Shown in pieces: positions 38,991 to 51,500 of a DNA stretch of 64,000 bases. How positions within the stretch are numbered: position 1 is the first letter of the stretch; each line of letters begins with the position of its first letter. The notes under the pieces are model-generated. The model saw nothing but the letters and a program-made list of their open reading frames with translations, searched no databases and was not told the origin of the DNA. The position numbers were made by a program, and so were the translations under genes. Source of the DNA: Aptenodytes patagonicus (taxonomy: Eukaryota > Chordata > Aves > Sphenisciformes > Spheniscidae); contig NC_134950.1 of assembly GCF_965638725.1 (NCBI RefSeq), positions 137,631,636 through 137,695,635 of the forward strand, read 5' to 3'.

Positions 38991-39790
38991 TTAAAGATTA
39001 ATTAGCCCCAAAGCGAGAGTGGCAACAATGCATGACAAAGGCGAAGATTAGGCTTTACGAAGGCAGTGCAAGAGTAATGGCCAGCCACTCCTAAACGAGC
39101 TGTGTGCACAAATCGTGTGCCAAAGAAAATCGATCCGATTCAGCCTGGGTGTGTCTAACACTGCCAGGGATTGCCAGGGCCGGGCTGTTTATTTAGAGAC
39201 AGTCTATGGTGTGGGAGGGTGAAGACACAACCCCTAACCTCTTCCAGCCTCCCAAGACAAAAGCAAAACAATCCCCAACGTCCGTCCCCAAGGAAACCTC
39301 GATCAAAGAAAGGTATTCGGCGGTGTCGGGTGTACGGGTGTGTTTATATGCATTTCACGGTATTTTGCGCTATGTATCCAGCGCTATCAGTGCGTGCAGC
39401 CAGGTTGACTCCTCTGTGCGCCGCCGGTGACCGGGACGGCTCTACCAAAGGTGTAAGAGCGACCGCTGCCCTGAATAGGACCAGCTTATCCTCGCCTCAC
39501 GGGCAGGAGGAAGGAGTCTCAAAGCAAGTGCTTTGAGATTGCCTGAACCGAAATGAGCTTTACGAAGCAGCCTTTTACTGGAGAGATGTTTGAACTCTAG
39601 TTGAAGGGGATTTAGGGGGAATGGAGAGACGATTCCAACAGTTACTACTGGGAATGCAATATCGGGTCCCCTACAATGCTTACTTAGGCTAATGGAGGTC
39701 CTGTCATTCAGCTCCCATTGCGCTGGGATACAGGGTAAACATTCCCCGGTGACCCTCTGCGTGCAGGTCCCCTCTTCAGGACATCATTAA
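38991..39790. other. FERD3L upstream region, possible conserved element
   Basis: No gene here. The piece at about 38,960-39,140 has features of a regulatory element: a TAATTAG homeodomain core, a CTTTGA-type TCF/LEF core and mixed base composition. Conservation across vertebrates would be needed to support it. Confidence 0.3.
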
Positions 39791-40156
39791 AAGCATACAT
39801 GCACTTGCCTGACATCAATTGTCAGGCTGGCTCTCAGGGTTCAGAGATCCCGACAGAAAGCAGGAAAACAAGCCCAGTGGAGACCCGGCTCTGCGGCTGC
39901 GGGCTTTAAAGAGGCTGAAAATCGTTTGGTTGCGGGTGTGTAAGAAGAGACAAAAGTGCGCAGCAGGTAAGAGCGGAGGGTTTTGCCAAGAAGGAACTGT
40001 CCTTGATCGCTGTGACAGGATTGACTCGCTGGGGACTCCTCTCTCGGGAACATCCACGCGTCCCCGAGGGGGCTGCCTGTCTCCTCTCATCAGCATCACG
40101 GCGAGAAATTTTACAGCCGCTCTTTCTAGTCCTGCTAATCCTGTTATCCGGGGGGT

Positions 40157-40164
40157 TATAAATA
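40157..40164 (+). promoter_or_regulatory. TATA box of FERD3L
   Basis: TATAAATA lies 56 bases before the A of the FERD3L start codon, which would place transcription initiation near 40,185-40,190 and give a leader of only about 30 bases. It sits in GC-rich DNA, making the AT-only octamer conspicuous. Confidence 0.6.
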
Positions 40165-40219
40165 TTAACGCCGCTGGGGCTGGGGATGGGGGACCAGATT
40201 AAGCCCTCTCTGAAGTAAG

Positions 40220-40792
40220 ATGTCAGCCGGCCTCTTCCCAGCCCACCAGCGCCCGGGGCTGCTGGATGAGCTGCACGGCAGAGCCCCGCAAGTGCCCTGC
40301 CCAGAGGGGTTGCTGGGAGCCTCGGTGCTGGATTTCGTGGCCGACCTCTCCCTCGGCGCCCCCCAGGGCCCCCCCCGGGCCGGGCCGAGCCTGGGGCTCT
40401 GCGAGGTCACCTCCGGGCCTCCCTTCGGGGACAGAGCCCTGTCGCTCCGGGAGGGGATGGCCCGGGGGCTGCCCCTGGCTGCCTTCGGAGATGGAGATCC
40501 CGAAGACGACGAGGAGGAGGAGGAGGAAGAGGAGAGGATGCGGAGCGCTTCCCTCCTGGACAGACCCAGGAGAAAGCGGGTTATCACCTACGCCCAGCGC
40601 CAGGCTGCCAACATACGGGAGAGGAAGAGGATGTTCAACCTCAACGAGGCGTTTGATCAGCTGAGGAAGAAGGTGCCCACCTTCGCCTACGAGAAGAGGC
40701 TCTCCCGGATAGAGACATTGCGCCTGGCCATAGTGTACATCTCCTTCATGACTGAGCTCCTGGATGGCTGCAGCAGGCAGGAGGCGAGCTAG
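40220..40792 (+). CDS. FERD3L: FERD3L (NATO3/N-TWIST), Twist-family bHLH transcription factor
   Basis: An intact single-exon gene of 190 codons encoding a nuclear bHLH transcription factor of the Twist superfamily. The family acts with E-protein partners on E-boxes and has roles in floor plate and ventral midbrain. The N-terminal half (1-90) is Pro/Gly/Leu-rich and not well conserved. Residues 93-105 form an acidic run with eight consecutive Glu. The bHLH spans about 116-182: basic region '[21 protein letters not shown]' region with the E-box-contacting Glu at 134, helix 1 '[15 protein letters not shown]', loop 'TFAYEKR', helix 2 '[21 protein letters not shown]'. This block matches mammalian FERD3L almost exactly. 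The protein is longer than human FERD3L (about 166), mainly in the N-terminus. The start has A at -3, a TATA box just upstream and no competing upstream ATG in the short leader. TWIST1 lies 18.5 kb downstream on the same strand. Confidence 0.96.
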   Translation: MSAGLFPAHQRPGLLDELHGRAPQVPCPEGLLGASVLDFVADLSLGAPQGPPRAGPSLGLCEVTSGPPFGDRALSLREGMARGLPLAAFGDGDPEDDEEEEEEEERMRSASLLDRPRRKRVITYAQRQAANIRERKRMFNLNEAFDQLRKKVPTFAYEKRLSRIETLRLAIVYISFMTELLDGCSRQEAS

Positions 40793-41290
40793 GGAGGGCC
40801 GGGGCCCGGCGGGACGGGGCTGGGGGCCGGGCACCACCCACGGCACCGAGCAGGTGGCCCCGGGCGCCTCCCTCCTCGGGAGGCAGAGCCGTGCTCCTGC
40901 CTTGGCTTCTCACACCGCAGCCAGGACCACGTAGGTGTAGGATGCAAAACGAGGAGTGTTTGGAGAAGCGTGCGTTGCGGGCGGGGGAAAGGGGGGAAGA
41001 GGAGGGATGGAGAAGTTCAGTATGTGTAGATTTGCTAATATATATAATTGTTGTAAAGGGAAGGAGAAAAAAAAGGAAGGTGTGGGGACTTTTGGTTGTT
41101 GTTGCGTCGCCTTCTTGCTTTAAAATTTTGCCATTTGTTGCCTTGGAGAAAGGCTCGGCCCGGGCAGCAGAGCCGGTCTAGTTTGCGGAGTGGGTTTCCA
41201 GCGGATTCAGTTGCCTGCCCAGCTGCCTGCCAGGGACTAGGAAAATCTCGGCGTGTGCATTTTAACCTGGTGCTTTCTGCTTTTTTAAAA

Positions 41291-41296
41291 AATAAA
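41291..41296 (+). terminator. Probable FERD3L polyadenylation signal
   Basis: AATAAA about 500 bases after the FERD3L stop codon, followed by a T-rich stretch. It is the first canonical hexamer downstream. A second pair of overlapping AATAAA hexamers at 41,734-41,743 could serve a longer 3' UTR. Transcript data are needed to choose. Confidence 0.5.
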
Positions 41297-41490
41297 CAAC
41301 TCCCTTTTCTTCGAAATCCAGACTGCCAAGTCCATGCCGCGTGTCAAAGGGCCGGTAAAGCGGAACATCTGGACACAACCCCTTGTTGTCACGATTTTCT
41401 TCCAGGGACCAGTTCCGTCCTTGCGTGTGGGCGGCCAGCGCCGTCGCTCGCACCGAGCAGGAGCTGGCGGAGGAGAGCCCGGCGCTGCCC

Positions 41491-41517
41491 GGCGCGGCGC
41501 GGCGCGGCGCGGCGCGG
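41491..41517. repeat. (GGCGC)n pentanucleotide repeat
   Basis: Five tandem GGCGC units followed by a degenerate copy, entirely CpG-bearing, downstream of the FERD3L stop. On RNA or single-stranded DNA it could form stable GC hairpins or a G-rich structure. Confidence 0.8.
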
Positions 41518-42110
41518 TGCGGGGCGGCACGGCGGGGGGGAGGCGCGGCGGCTGGCCGGGCCGCCCCCCAGCCTCCCCGGCAGCGGCGGGGCCGGCCTGG
41601 GAAGCCGTCTGCGTCCGCCTGAGAGAGAAAACTTGTGGGCTTGTGGGCTTTGATTTTGGGGAGGTCAAGCGGAGACCTTTTCTCTCTCAGCGGATTCCCC
41701 CCCTCCCCATCTTTCATTGCTGCAAGGAGAGAAAATAAATAAAGAAATTCTGAAAAGCCGGGGTGGGAGGGAAGGGGGAAACCCGGGCCGGCCGGTCCCT
41801 GGGGATGGGGACAAGGGTCCACCGCGGGGATCGTTTTTTTAGCGTTATCTACTAATGCCTCGCAGCCGCTTGTTAGCAGGGGCGAGACCCAGGGAGAGGG
41901 GCAGCGGAGGGGGTGGCCGTGGCCGGGCTGGGACTGGGGCAAGGGGCCCGTGGGACTCCCCTAAAAGCCTCTCCGGCCCTTCCTGATGTGTCTCTGCCCT
42001 CCCGCTCCCCCCCCCCCCCGGCTCTCTCTGCTGCTGGCACCTTCCCTCGCCGCTGCCGGGGGAAAGACCTGGATTTCTCCCCGTATTTGCAGCGGGCGGG
42101 CAGCAACCAG

Positions 42111-45100
42111 CCTGCTCAGGGCCCAGTCCAGCCTGCGATAAACTTAGGAGCGAAAGTCCCATCCGGGCCAGTGGTTCTGCACGACTTCGCAGGACAGCTT
42201 TTATCTCCGCTATATAAAATTGTCGTGATATTAGTGAAATCAAGATTTACCCTGGATTCAGGCTAGTATGGCTAAGATCTAAATCCCACCCTAATATCTC
42301 TTTGATTTCTTCTCTCTTGTTTTTGTCAGCTCCTGTGGTGACTCTTCTTCTTTTTCTCATTCCATTCACTTTAACGTTATCTTGAGTGAACTAATATCCG
42401 GTATTAATACTCTAATATTCTTTCTCTTTTCACTTGTTTCCTTGGTTTCTTTTTCCACTTGTTTTTGTTGACCTCCCTGACTCCACACATTGCATCTGCT
42501 CTCCAGTTGTCAGAACGCTTTTTTTCCAAGAGGCAGTTGGATAGTTAATGCAGCTGGTTCCTCTCTAGAAACTGGGGTGTTTCACCTCTTCAGATGGTTG
42601 TTGTTGTTTTTTTTCCTAAAAATAAAATGAGAAAAGGAACTAAGAATGAACCATGTTCCAAAATCAACAACTGTTCACATGACCCAGATGCATTTTACTG
42701 TTACCACTGTCTCAAGCAAAACGATGAAGACAAATTCTTTTAGGATAATGAAATGTGCAATTCAATATTCACTTCTTAGCACAATTTCTCTATGATCTCT
42801 ATACAACTGTGCTTTCCACAACATGATTATATATCTTTTCATATTTTTTTTTTCTTGCTCATGTTACTGGATAAAATTAGAACTCTATAGCACACAGAGT
42901 CTTAAGTTAAGAGATTCATAATGTAAACATGTCTGTAACAGATAATTCAAAAATTATTGGTTTTCTCTTCTTGGTTCAATAACAAAACATTGGGATTTGT
43001 TCAAGATCCAAGGTTTTCCCATACTTGTGTTAACGACTAAAGAAAAGCAGAAAGAAAATGTTACATTTTATTTTTAAATACAAATCAAAATCTGGATCCT
43101 GCGTTATGAATCCTGATTTTTAATGGATCACTGGAAATTTTGCAGCAGCAATACAGAACAGTAGTAACATTCTTATATGAACCACTGATTCTAAAAATAA
43201 CATTTGAACTTAAAAATGCAGTTGTGGTATAAGCCAATGAACACAATATGCAAACAGCACAGATAAAGTATCGAGATGCATTTCATGTTGCGTCAAAGAC
43301 TTTGGAGGAGCCTCTCAGCCGCACACTGATTTATAGGAGCTGAGAACCCGATGAAGGGGGCTTTAATTTTTTATGTTTCACGCTTTTCCAAAACTGGCAA
43401 GGATTTACCAGAACAGTAGCCTAGATGTCATTTTTTCTTAGACACCTGTGTTAAAAATAAAACAGGCCCTAATTACGCCCATGAAGAGCTCAGTGAAACA
43501 GTGAGATACCATACTGACCCACCACTTGGCCCATGCGGATGTGTTGAAGTCCTGGAAGCTCAGCCTGCTAAGAATATAAACAAATTATGGAAACATTGCA
43601 GACAAGCTTCTTGCTGGACTGCGATCCCATCTCCCTGAAATAACAAGACTGTGGGGTCCCTTCTCCCCTCGGCCTCGTCTCAATCCAAGATAGCTGCATC
43701 CTAGTCTGTGGAGTCACAGTGCAATAGAACAACATATCGGGCTTGGGAAGCCAGTGAAACCCTGGCCCTAAGGAAGTGAGTGCAAAAGTGCTGCTAACTT
43801 CAGTAAGGCTAGGATTTCACCCGCTGTAGTGAAAGGCCTTTCCCTTGCTCAGGAACCCTGCTGCCACCAAGGCTGAGGCCAATCGTGGTCCTTAGTCTCC
43901 CCAGAGCACCATGCCATTATCACCGCATTAAGAACAAAAACTGACAGTGTCAATTACTTCTGGGAAAAGATAATAAGGGGTTTTTTAAAGCCTTAGAGCT
44001 GTTTGATCATAGCCCATTTTTAGATCCTGGTCTGAGGCGGGTTTGTTTATATTCTCTTTGCCCACTGAAGGCTGCCTTTTGGTAGAAAGTTGAGTTCCCT
44101 TGAAGCTATCACATTACGATTAGTATTCAGACATGTAAACCAAAAAATAAGTCTAAATGAAATCATATTTGAGAGACATTTCCAAGCTTTCTAAGAGAAG
44201 TATAAATAATCAAATGATTTTGCAATCTATAGTCGGGCTGATCTTGTTTTACAGCTGCTCAACCTGAAAGTAGGTTTAAGCAAATTAGTGCTGGAAACAG
44301 AACAAAATATTATGATAGCACTGCAAACTCCTGCATCCACATTCTGACCAGCTACTATGGCCCCATGATTGGTGTTTATTATCGCATTTGTCAGCGTTTC
44401 CATTGTAAACACTCTAGTGTGGAGGGTTTATAACTCAGCTATAAAAATTCCCTTCAGGATGAAACTTGATAAGTGAAGTCTTAGTCCAACAACACTTTTT
44501 TTTTCTTTTACAAACTTTAAAATAAATTATTTTTTGAAGTCATGGGGGTACTAAGCAAAAGTGATGGAAAAGAGTTTTTGATTTATTTTTGTTCTCCTTC
44601 AGATCAGTTCTGCTTCTCAAAGAGATTTTCTATGTAGCCCTTTTGGTCCTTTCAATGACCTTGGACTTTTTGGTGGTTTTTTTTTTTTCATTAAAAATAG
44701 CCGAAATACTGAGGCTCAAAATGTGACTGTTGTGCATGCTGAGTCCCTATTTTCATAAGAATTTGTTGTTTTTACTAGGCTTGAATACTACCAATCTGCA
44801 ACAATGAAAGCCAAGCTTTTCCTACTACTTTTCCAACAGAACAGTTACAAGGTTGGATAGGTATGCTGGTTATAGTCTTTTTGTAGTACAGTAAAAATTG
44901 TTGTATTTTCTAAAAAGTTGCTAAATATAATCAGTTCAGATTATTTTCTCTTAAACTTTACTCCAAAAAGCATGTTTGTTTCAGATATTGAAATGAACAT
45001 TCATCACAGAAGTATACGCAGAATAAAAGAATTGAATGAATAAAAATAATCAGCTGCAATTGCCTTAAAAAATTAGCTTTTTAAGAACTGCAGCTCAGAT

Positions 45101-47500
45101 ATTATTTTAATATTTGCCTGTATTTCATCCAGATTTTACTTCTTCCCTTCTCTGTCCTAGTTTCAGGGGTAACCTTTGGTCTGGTTGGCACTAAATTTTA
45201 AGCTGCTGAAATTTTTCATAGCCACCACTCCGCTGATCACCAGCCACAGTCCAGTTCAGTGGTCCTTACACACCTGAAATTCCTATTCTTTCAAAGAAGT
45301 CAAAATAGGGGAGCAATCCTGTCATCTTTACTTTTGTATTGTTAATTTTCACACAAATATATGCTTGTAAGGACTGTAACGTATTCAAATTGTTGTGTGC
45401 ATTATATTATCTTAGTCTGGCTTATACCGCTCTCAAAGGCTTCAGTGCCGTAACTGTGACTCAGATCATCTCTGAGAGGGATTTTGAATGGTTCCCACAC
45501 AGAGTTATTGTAGTGCAGAAGGACAGGCTTCACTATTGTCACATGAAGCTTTATTTCAAACTAAAGTAACCAGACACCCTGAGTTGCTAGGCCTGTTTAT
45601 GCTTTTGTCACACCTCTGCCATAATTTCAAAAAGAGAGATAAAGAGCGTCCTGTTGGTTTAACTGTCTCTCTTTAGCTCTGAAAGCAGAAGAAAGATAAT
45701 AATTGTCCATGTTACTTCCAGTTCCGTCTTGTCTTGCTCCAAGCCTTACAGGGGTTCAAGGGAAGATAGTGCATTTTATGATTTTCTACACAGCAAAGAG
45801 GAAATCTGTGCATGGAGGGTCTTCACCGTAAATAAATGAACTGAGAGAAGCGGGAGAAGTTAATTCAGATGTTGATACTTTTTTTTTTTTCCTAGCATTG
45901 TTTACTTACTATACAATCTTTAACTTTGTTAATGAATTCTGACCTTGAAAACTTACAGTTACGAGAGGAAAGAGTGGTGACTATAGCACAAAGGATACAG
46001 GAAAAAATAAATGTACCACAGCAAATACCATCACTGCTTGAACATTTCAGGTTCATGTGGGATAGATGATGTCTCTGATCTGGATAAAAGATAGCTTAAC
46101 AAAGACTTTCAAAACAACCAGTGATTTAGGATGATGCACTTTTTGTGTGACCAAGATGAGATATCATATAAAGATCCTGATTTTTTGGAGGTCACTGCTG
46201 AAACAAAGGGCGTTAAAAAGTTGTGACCTGAAGCCATAGCCGTTATTTTGGTCTTTAATGGTGAAATGAAGGTGTGCAGCTCCACTAGCCCTTTCCTCTT
46301 CAGCTGTGACTAGTGATTGCAGTGCATTTACTGCTCACATCCAGTATTGCTGGAAAACTATATTGCATTTTACAGTGCCCTGGGATTCCTACCCAAGCTC
46401 TTAGGCGCTTGGCCGGGCTGCTTCTCTGTGGAAATCCGGGTGCAAAGGAGGCACTGGGCCTTGTCCCAGAGCCCTGCAGCGGGAAGGGGCCATGCAAAAA
46501 CCACCCACCCTAATAAATACGATGAGAGATTAGAAATTTAAAGAAAAGTTTCAATACACAGACAATACACAGAAACTTTGTAAGTGTAGGGGAAGATCCG
46601 ACAAAACCTTGATGCCCCGCTCCGACCCTGGAGCTGGTGGCTCTTTGAATTCACCTTTTACCCCTCCACTGCTCTGTTCCTCTCTCTCCTGGCGAACAGA
46701 GGGCCCTTGCAATACAAAGAATGTCTCCTTTAAAACGCATTTGTTTGAAAAATGAACGCAAAAGCCGGTAGAGCTAGATCCAGCCACAGCACATCAGATT
46801 TCATGTTGCAACAGTGTGCTACATTTTCTATTAAAGCTGGCGCCAGTGATCACATTCTGCCATTCAGTCCACTCTGTGTGGTTGTATATTTTCTTAATGA
46901 GGATCTGAAACCAGCCCCCTTCACTTAACTGACAGTCTGCCAGAATTATGCCATCTTTCCAAATGCAGAGATCATATGATCCATCTGTTGTCTGCAGCCA
47001 TGCAGGGGAAACATTTTCCAAAGAGAAATGTGGGTTGGCCCCAAAAGTATGTAATTATCCAAATGCTGAAGTGTTTCAGATGTTTCAAGGTGCTCTTGGA
47101 CCTGATCTTGGCCATCTAAGCTCCTATGAAGTCTTTTAGAATAATGTACATAACTAAGACATTGAGTTGGCAGGAAATTTTCAGAGTACAGGAATAATTT
47201 AAAAATTATTCTTAAATAACTTTGAGCTGAATCAGAGATTTAGGACTCAGCAATATCATCTGGGACATTTGGGAGTGCTTACACTTTTAAGTAGTTCACA
47301 TTTTTGTTGTTAATATTATCACATATAAAGCAAAAAGTAAAGAGCCTTAAGTGAATATGCAGAAAGATGTTTTAATCTATTTTTAATCATATTTTAATGA
47401 TATGCCAGAACACTGCAGTAACTCTGCAGCATCCTTGACTCTCATAACTGCAAACTACCAGATGCAAGAGAAGTTGTAGGATGATAAATAATAGTCATGG
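42111..47500. other. FERD3L-TWIST1 intergenic DNA, no gene seen
   Basis: AT-rich DNA with no credible exon. Two pieces look like possible conserved regulatory elements: 43,290-43,520 (contains CAGGCCCTAATTACG and a run of mixed-composition sequence) and 44,330-44,440. Both are judged on texture alone and need cross-species alignment. Confidence 0.55.
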
Positions 47501-47682
47501 AGAAAAAAGGAAAAGGAAAAAAAGGAAAAAGAAAGGAAAAGGAAAAGGAAAAAAAGGCGAAGGCGAAGGCGAAGGCGAAGGCGAAGGCGAAGGAAAAGGA
47601 AAAGGAAAAGGAAAAGGAAAAGGAAAAGGAAAAGGAAAAGGAAAAGGAAAAGGAAAAGGAAAAGGAAAAGGAAGGAAAAAGA
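47501..47682. repeat. (GGAAAA)n / (GGCGAA)n hexanucleotide repeat
   Basis: Pure-purine hexamer array with an internal block of six GGCGAA units at 47,556-47,591, the only place C appears. It is flanked by irregular GGAAAA-type units on the left and a long regular GGAAAA run on the right. The 'proteins' it encodes (Lys/Glu or Gly/Lys runs) are artefacts. The central variant block suggests a point change later spread by unit duplication. Confidence 0.92.
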
Positions 47683-48040
47683 TGATTGAGAGACTGTGAA
47701 ATGAAGGGCTATCTCAGATCCTTCCCTGCCTTACTTGAAGACACGTGGAATTAATTTCATATTACATCTGAGCCAGTTTAAATTTTCTTTGCAGATATTT
47801 TGAATGTTGTTGAATCTGATTAAACTGATAGTTTAGGTCCTCATCAGGTGCCACCTCCTTGACATACTTAACCCAAATTTTAATTATGAGCAAATGGAGC
47901 TTTCACTTAAGTACGGATAACTGTGCTTGAACTACTAAACCAAGCCTTGGTAAGATGGAGTTCAAGTCCTGTTGCTGAAAACACCTTTACCAGCCCCAAG
48001 GTATTAAATTTGGAGACATGCACATGTCCATTACTTTATG
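47683..48040. other. Intergenic, nothing recognised
   Basis: AT-rich DNA between the hexamer repeat and the CR1 fragment, with no feature seen. Confidence 0.6.
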
Positions 48041-48549
48041 TGTTCAGTTTTGGACCCCTCACTACAAGAAGGACGTCGAGGTGCTGGAGCGTGTCCAGAG
48101 AAGGGCAACGAGGCTGGTGAGGGGTCTGGAGAACAAGTCTTATGAGGAGTGGCTGAGGGAACTGGGGTTGTTTAGCCTGGAGAAAAGGAGGCTGAGGGGA
48201 GACCTCATCGCTCTCTACAACTACCTGAAAGGAGGTTGTAGCGAGGTGGGTGTCGGTCTCTTCTCCCAAGTAACAAGCGATAGGACGAGAGGAAATAGCC
48301 TCAAGTTGCGCCAGGGAAGGTTTAGATTGGATGTAAGGAAAAATTTCTTTACTGAAAGAGTGGTTAAACATTGGGACAGGCTGCCCAGGGAAGTGGTGGA
48401 GTCCCCATCCCTGGAGGTATTTCAAAGACGTGTAGATGAGGCGCTTAGGGACATGGTTTAGTGGACATGGTGGTGTTGGGTTGACGGTTGGACTCGATGA
48501 TCTTAGAGGTCTTTTCGAACCTCAATGATTCTATGATTCTATGATTCTG
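48041..48549 (+). mobile_element. CR1 LINE, 3' fragment
   Basis: A 5'-truncated CR1 copy beginning at the '[11 protein letters not shown]' part of ORF2 and running through the ORF2 stop (48,459-48,461), the 3' UTR and a tail of three ATTCTATG-type units. By eye it differs from the matching part of the 31-kb copy at roughly thirty positions over about 500 bases, and a ~180-base central piece is identical. The two therefore belong to the same, fairly young subfamily. Its C-terminal frame remains open over the full fragment. Confidence 0.92.
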
Positions 48550-51500
48550 TCAACCATACATGGGTTGACAACAGCATAAGGTGATTCTCACAGTTATATG
48601 TTCCACACATCCAGGAACTGAATGATTACAGTATCCCCTCTCAGATCACAACTGCCATACCTATAGACTGAACCACATGATACTGAGGAAGTTCTGTGAT
48701 GTCAATAGCATGGGGTTTGCCCTTGGAAAGAAATGAGTTCTACCAAAGCTATGAGGAGAACATATGGTACTTGCCATATTTAAAATATACAAGCATATTT
48801 CCTGAAAAAAACCAGAGATTTCTCATATTCTCTTTGAGAGCAGTAGAAGCATGAATCTTCAGTGTCCCATTGGCCAAATCCTTTGAAGGATCCAGTGCAT
48901 AAGCCAGGTCTTTGACTGGAGAGGATTTTGGAGTACAAGGTCAGTGTTTTTTTGCCTCCAAGCTGAAAAAACATACTAGGTAGCTGAGAATGGCACAGAA
49001 AGTGAAAAGTTCTAACAACACCTCCTTCAACCCTGCTTCCTCTCCCAAAACACAGTTCTCATGAAGCTATGGGTCATTAGCATTATTTATTGGGAGGGTT
49101 TCTGAATCACTTCCATACCACAGAAACACCTAATATCACCCCAAAGATGCAGTGTGACCTCAGAGATAAAAAGAGGTGGCTTTATGCCCCAAGTCTTGTC
49201 TTTTGCTGAAAACATCCAATGACACATTCTCAAATGACAGGAAGTCCACTTGGAGATTGGCAATGTTTGCCTTGCAGCAGCATGGTGGAGATACTGGCGG
49301 CACCGTGGAGGTTTCCTAGTCAGTGAAAATCTAGGGACAACATGAGCTACATTTGCTGTGGTTTCTTTCCACTCTATGCATAATGCTAATACTACTTGTA
49401 TGGCGCTGCTCTCCTGCATCTGTATTGTAAATGGGGTGATGTTATCTGCATCATTTGCGGTGCCACAGCTGTTATTGGGGAGTCACTAAACCACTCCCTT
49501 CAGTTTTGGTGCCCTTGCAGTAGCACCTATTCCAGCGTGGATTTCAGATACCATTTTCAAATGCTCTTGAGCAAAGTTTAACGGCAACTTTTTGTCATGT
49601 AGTATTTTGCTAACCTCTATGACTTAAGGAGCAGTGGAAATTCTTTTTTGCCTCAATGAACAGTTTGGGAGGGTATGTGTGAAGAAATACAATGGCTCCC
49701 ATAACCACAAGGAATGAAAAAGCATCTTCTATCTCTTTATAGCAGTATAGCTTTCTTCTGATCTACACTAGGTCTGTGAGAATATGAATGGCTGTTTCTT
49801 GTAGTGATAGCTGAGTGACTGTATCGCCTTTTTCCCTCCTGTCTGTATGCCTTTGGGTTGGCCCCTTACCCTTCATGTGAGCAATTATGAAGTACCCCCT
49901 ATTATACATCTGATTTAGCATTAAGAACTTAATTTCTCAACAGTGTGTCTAATCTTTAAACAAGGTTATTTTTCTTCTTTTTTGGATGAAATTTACTACC
50001 CACAACGAATTCTGTGCGGAAATGGTAAGACTTAGACAGTTAACCTGCCAGCTACACTAACAAATCAGATAGTTTGACATCCAGACCAGACTATTAGTTC
50101 CTGCAATGAACTGACAACATGAAACCACAGATGGAAGGATTTGGTGTTGCAAAATTTTACCTGCCAAATTGGAAGCTACGTTGTCCTCTCGAAAGAGACA
50201 GCCCATTCTGGGATGCGTCTTCGAGAAGGAGAATGGGGCAGCTGTTTCACTTTGTACAGCAACATGACACAGTGTTATAGGAAAGAAAATACAGAAAATT
50301 ATCTTAGTTGATTGAAATTAAGCCAAATGACAGTGTGCCATACCACAGCCACTCAATTACATACGTTGAATGCAGATAAAGTTGTAGTTACCCATAATGG
50401 AATCTGGCCAGAAGACAACATCATGAGTCTTTCCAAGACACTAAAGGATCTCCACTGACCAAAAGTTTAACATGTTGGCTGATAATAACTAGGTTGAAGG
50501 CCATTTGGGGATAACCAAAATAGATCATAAATGTCACTGTAGATAGCATATGGCTGTAAGCCATTGCAATATAATTGATCAAACTTCTATCTCTTTGAAA
50601 GGAATGACAACCATTTTACCGTCAAATGATCCCCATTCAGCAAAAATTCCTGCAGACATACATCATCCGAATTACCCAAACCTCTGATACAATAACTACA
50701 AGGAAGCAGTGCAGTAAACACTGTGAGGCTGTAGTTTGTTTTTATATTGCTTACTTTTTTATTAAAAGGCATGCTGTTAAATACTATGTATTGTTGTAGA
50801 GAAAAGGATTACCAACTGAAGGTGTAAACTTCACTGTTTTGTAATAAAGCCCTTGCTATATTCCACTGCACATTCTCTGCCTTTAAATTAATTACATCTG
50901 CTGACACCAAGAGCTGTATTAGCCCATTTGCAAAGTGAGTAATAACAAAGAATAACATTAGATCAGACATTAGAAGGTTTCATAAACTTCTTGAATATGA
51001 ATTGAGACATGAACCTGAACATATTCTAGTCAAGAGAGTAGTTTGGAATTAAGCCTCTGCTCTGACTTTGAAAATCTGGGCCATATCTTACTGCTTAGGG
51101 TCCAGCCCATAGATGTACCACTCAGCTCAAATCATCTTTGCGCTTACTGGGTCAACATACTCTAACAACAACATTTCTACCATGAAGTAAAATGTGGATG
51201 TTTTGAAGACTGAGAACAAATTACAACCTTCATGCAAAGGACTATTTTTTAATTGTGGAAAATTCCACAAATTCAGCTAAAGACTAAGGAACAATGACTG
51301 ACCCTTTACTCCAAAGGCAGCCTCTTTTAAATAGTTCTTTTTATTCAACAATACTCTCAGGCTGGACCTGTTTTCATTTTTATTTTAAGTTTAATTGACC
51401 CATTTTAGGGCTTGATCCAAAGCCCACTGAAACACTCCCCTTGACATCAAAGGATTTTGGACCAAGTCCTTAATGAATGCAAGCACAAATGTTCTAAAAG

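Larger units (their letters stand above)
40030..42110. other. FERD3L CpG-rich domain
   Basis: GC- and CpG-rich DNA covers the FERD3L promoter, coding exon and about 1.3 kb downstream. It is broken by AT-richer pieces at about 41.02-41.15 and 41.68-41.75 kb. This is typical of developmental transcription factor genes controlled by polycomb. The numerous overlapping open frames on both strands, including a 207-residue minus-strand frame opposite FERD3L, follow from the low stop-codon density of GC-rich DNA. Confidence 0.75.

Noticed and set aside
40223-40846. 207-codon minus-strand open frame opposite FERD3L
   Set aside because: It is a shadow of the FERD3L coding strand in GC-rich DNA, with no domain and a composition dictated by the sense codons.
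41262-41942. 226-codon minus-strand frame downstream of FERD3L
   Set aside because: GC-rich artefact including the GGCGC repeat translated as Arg/Ala/Pro runs.
46794-47021. 75-codon minus-strand frame with several Trp residues
   Set aside because: It looked protein-like but begins at a non-ATG codon, shows no splice context I trust and matches no domain I know.
47481-47699. Lys/Glu/Gly repeat proteins
   Set aside because: Translation of the GGAAAA hexamer array.
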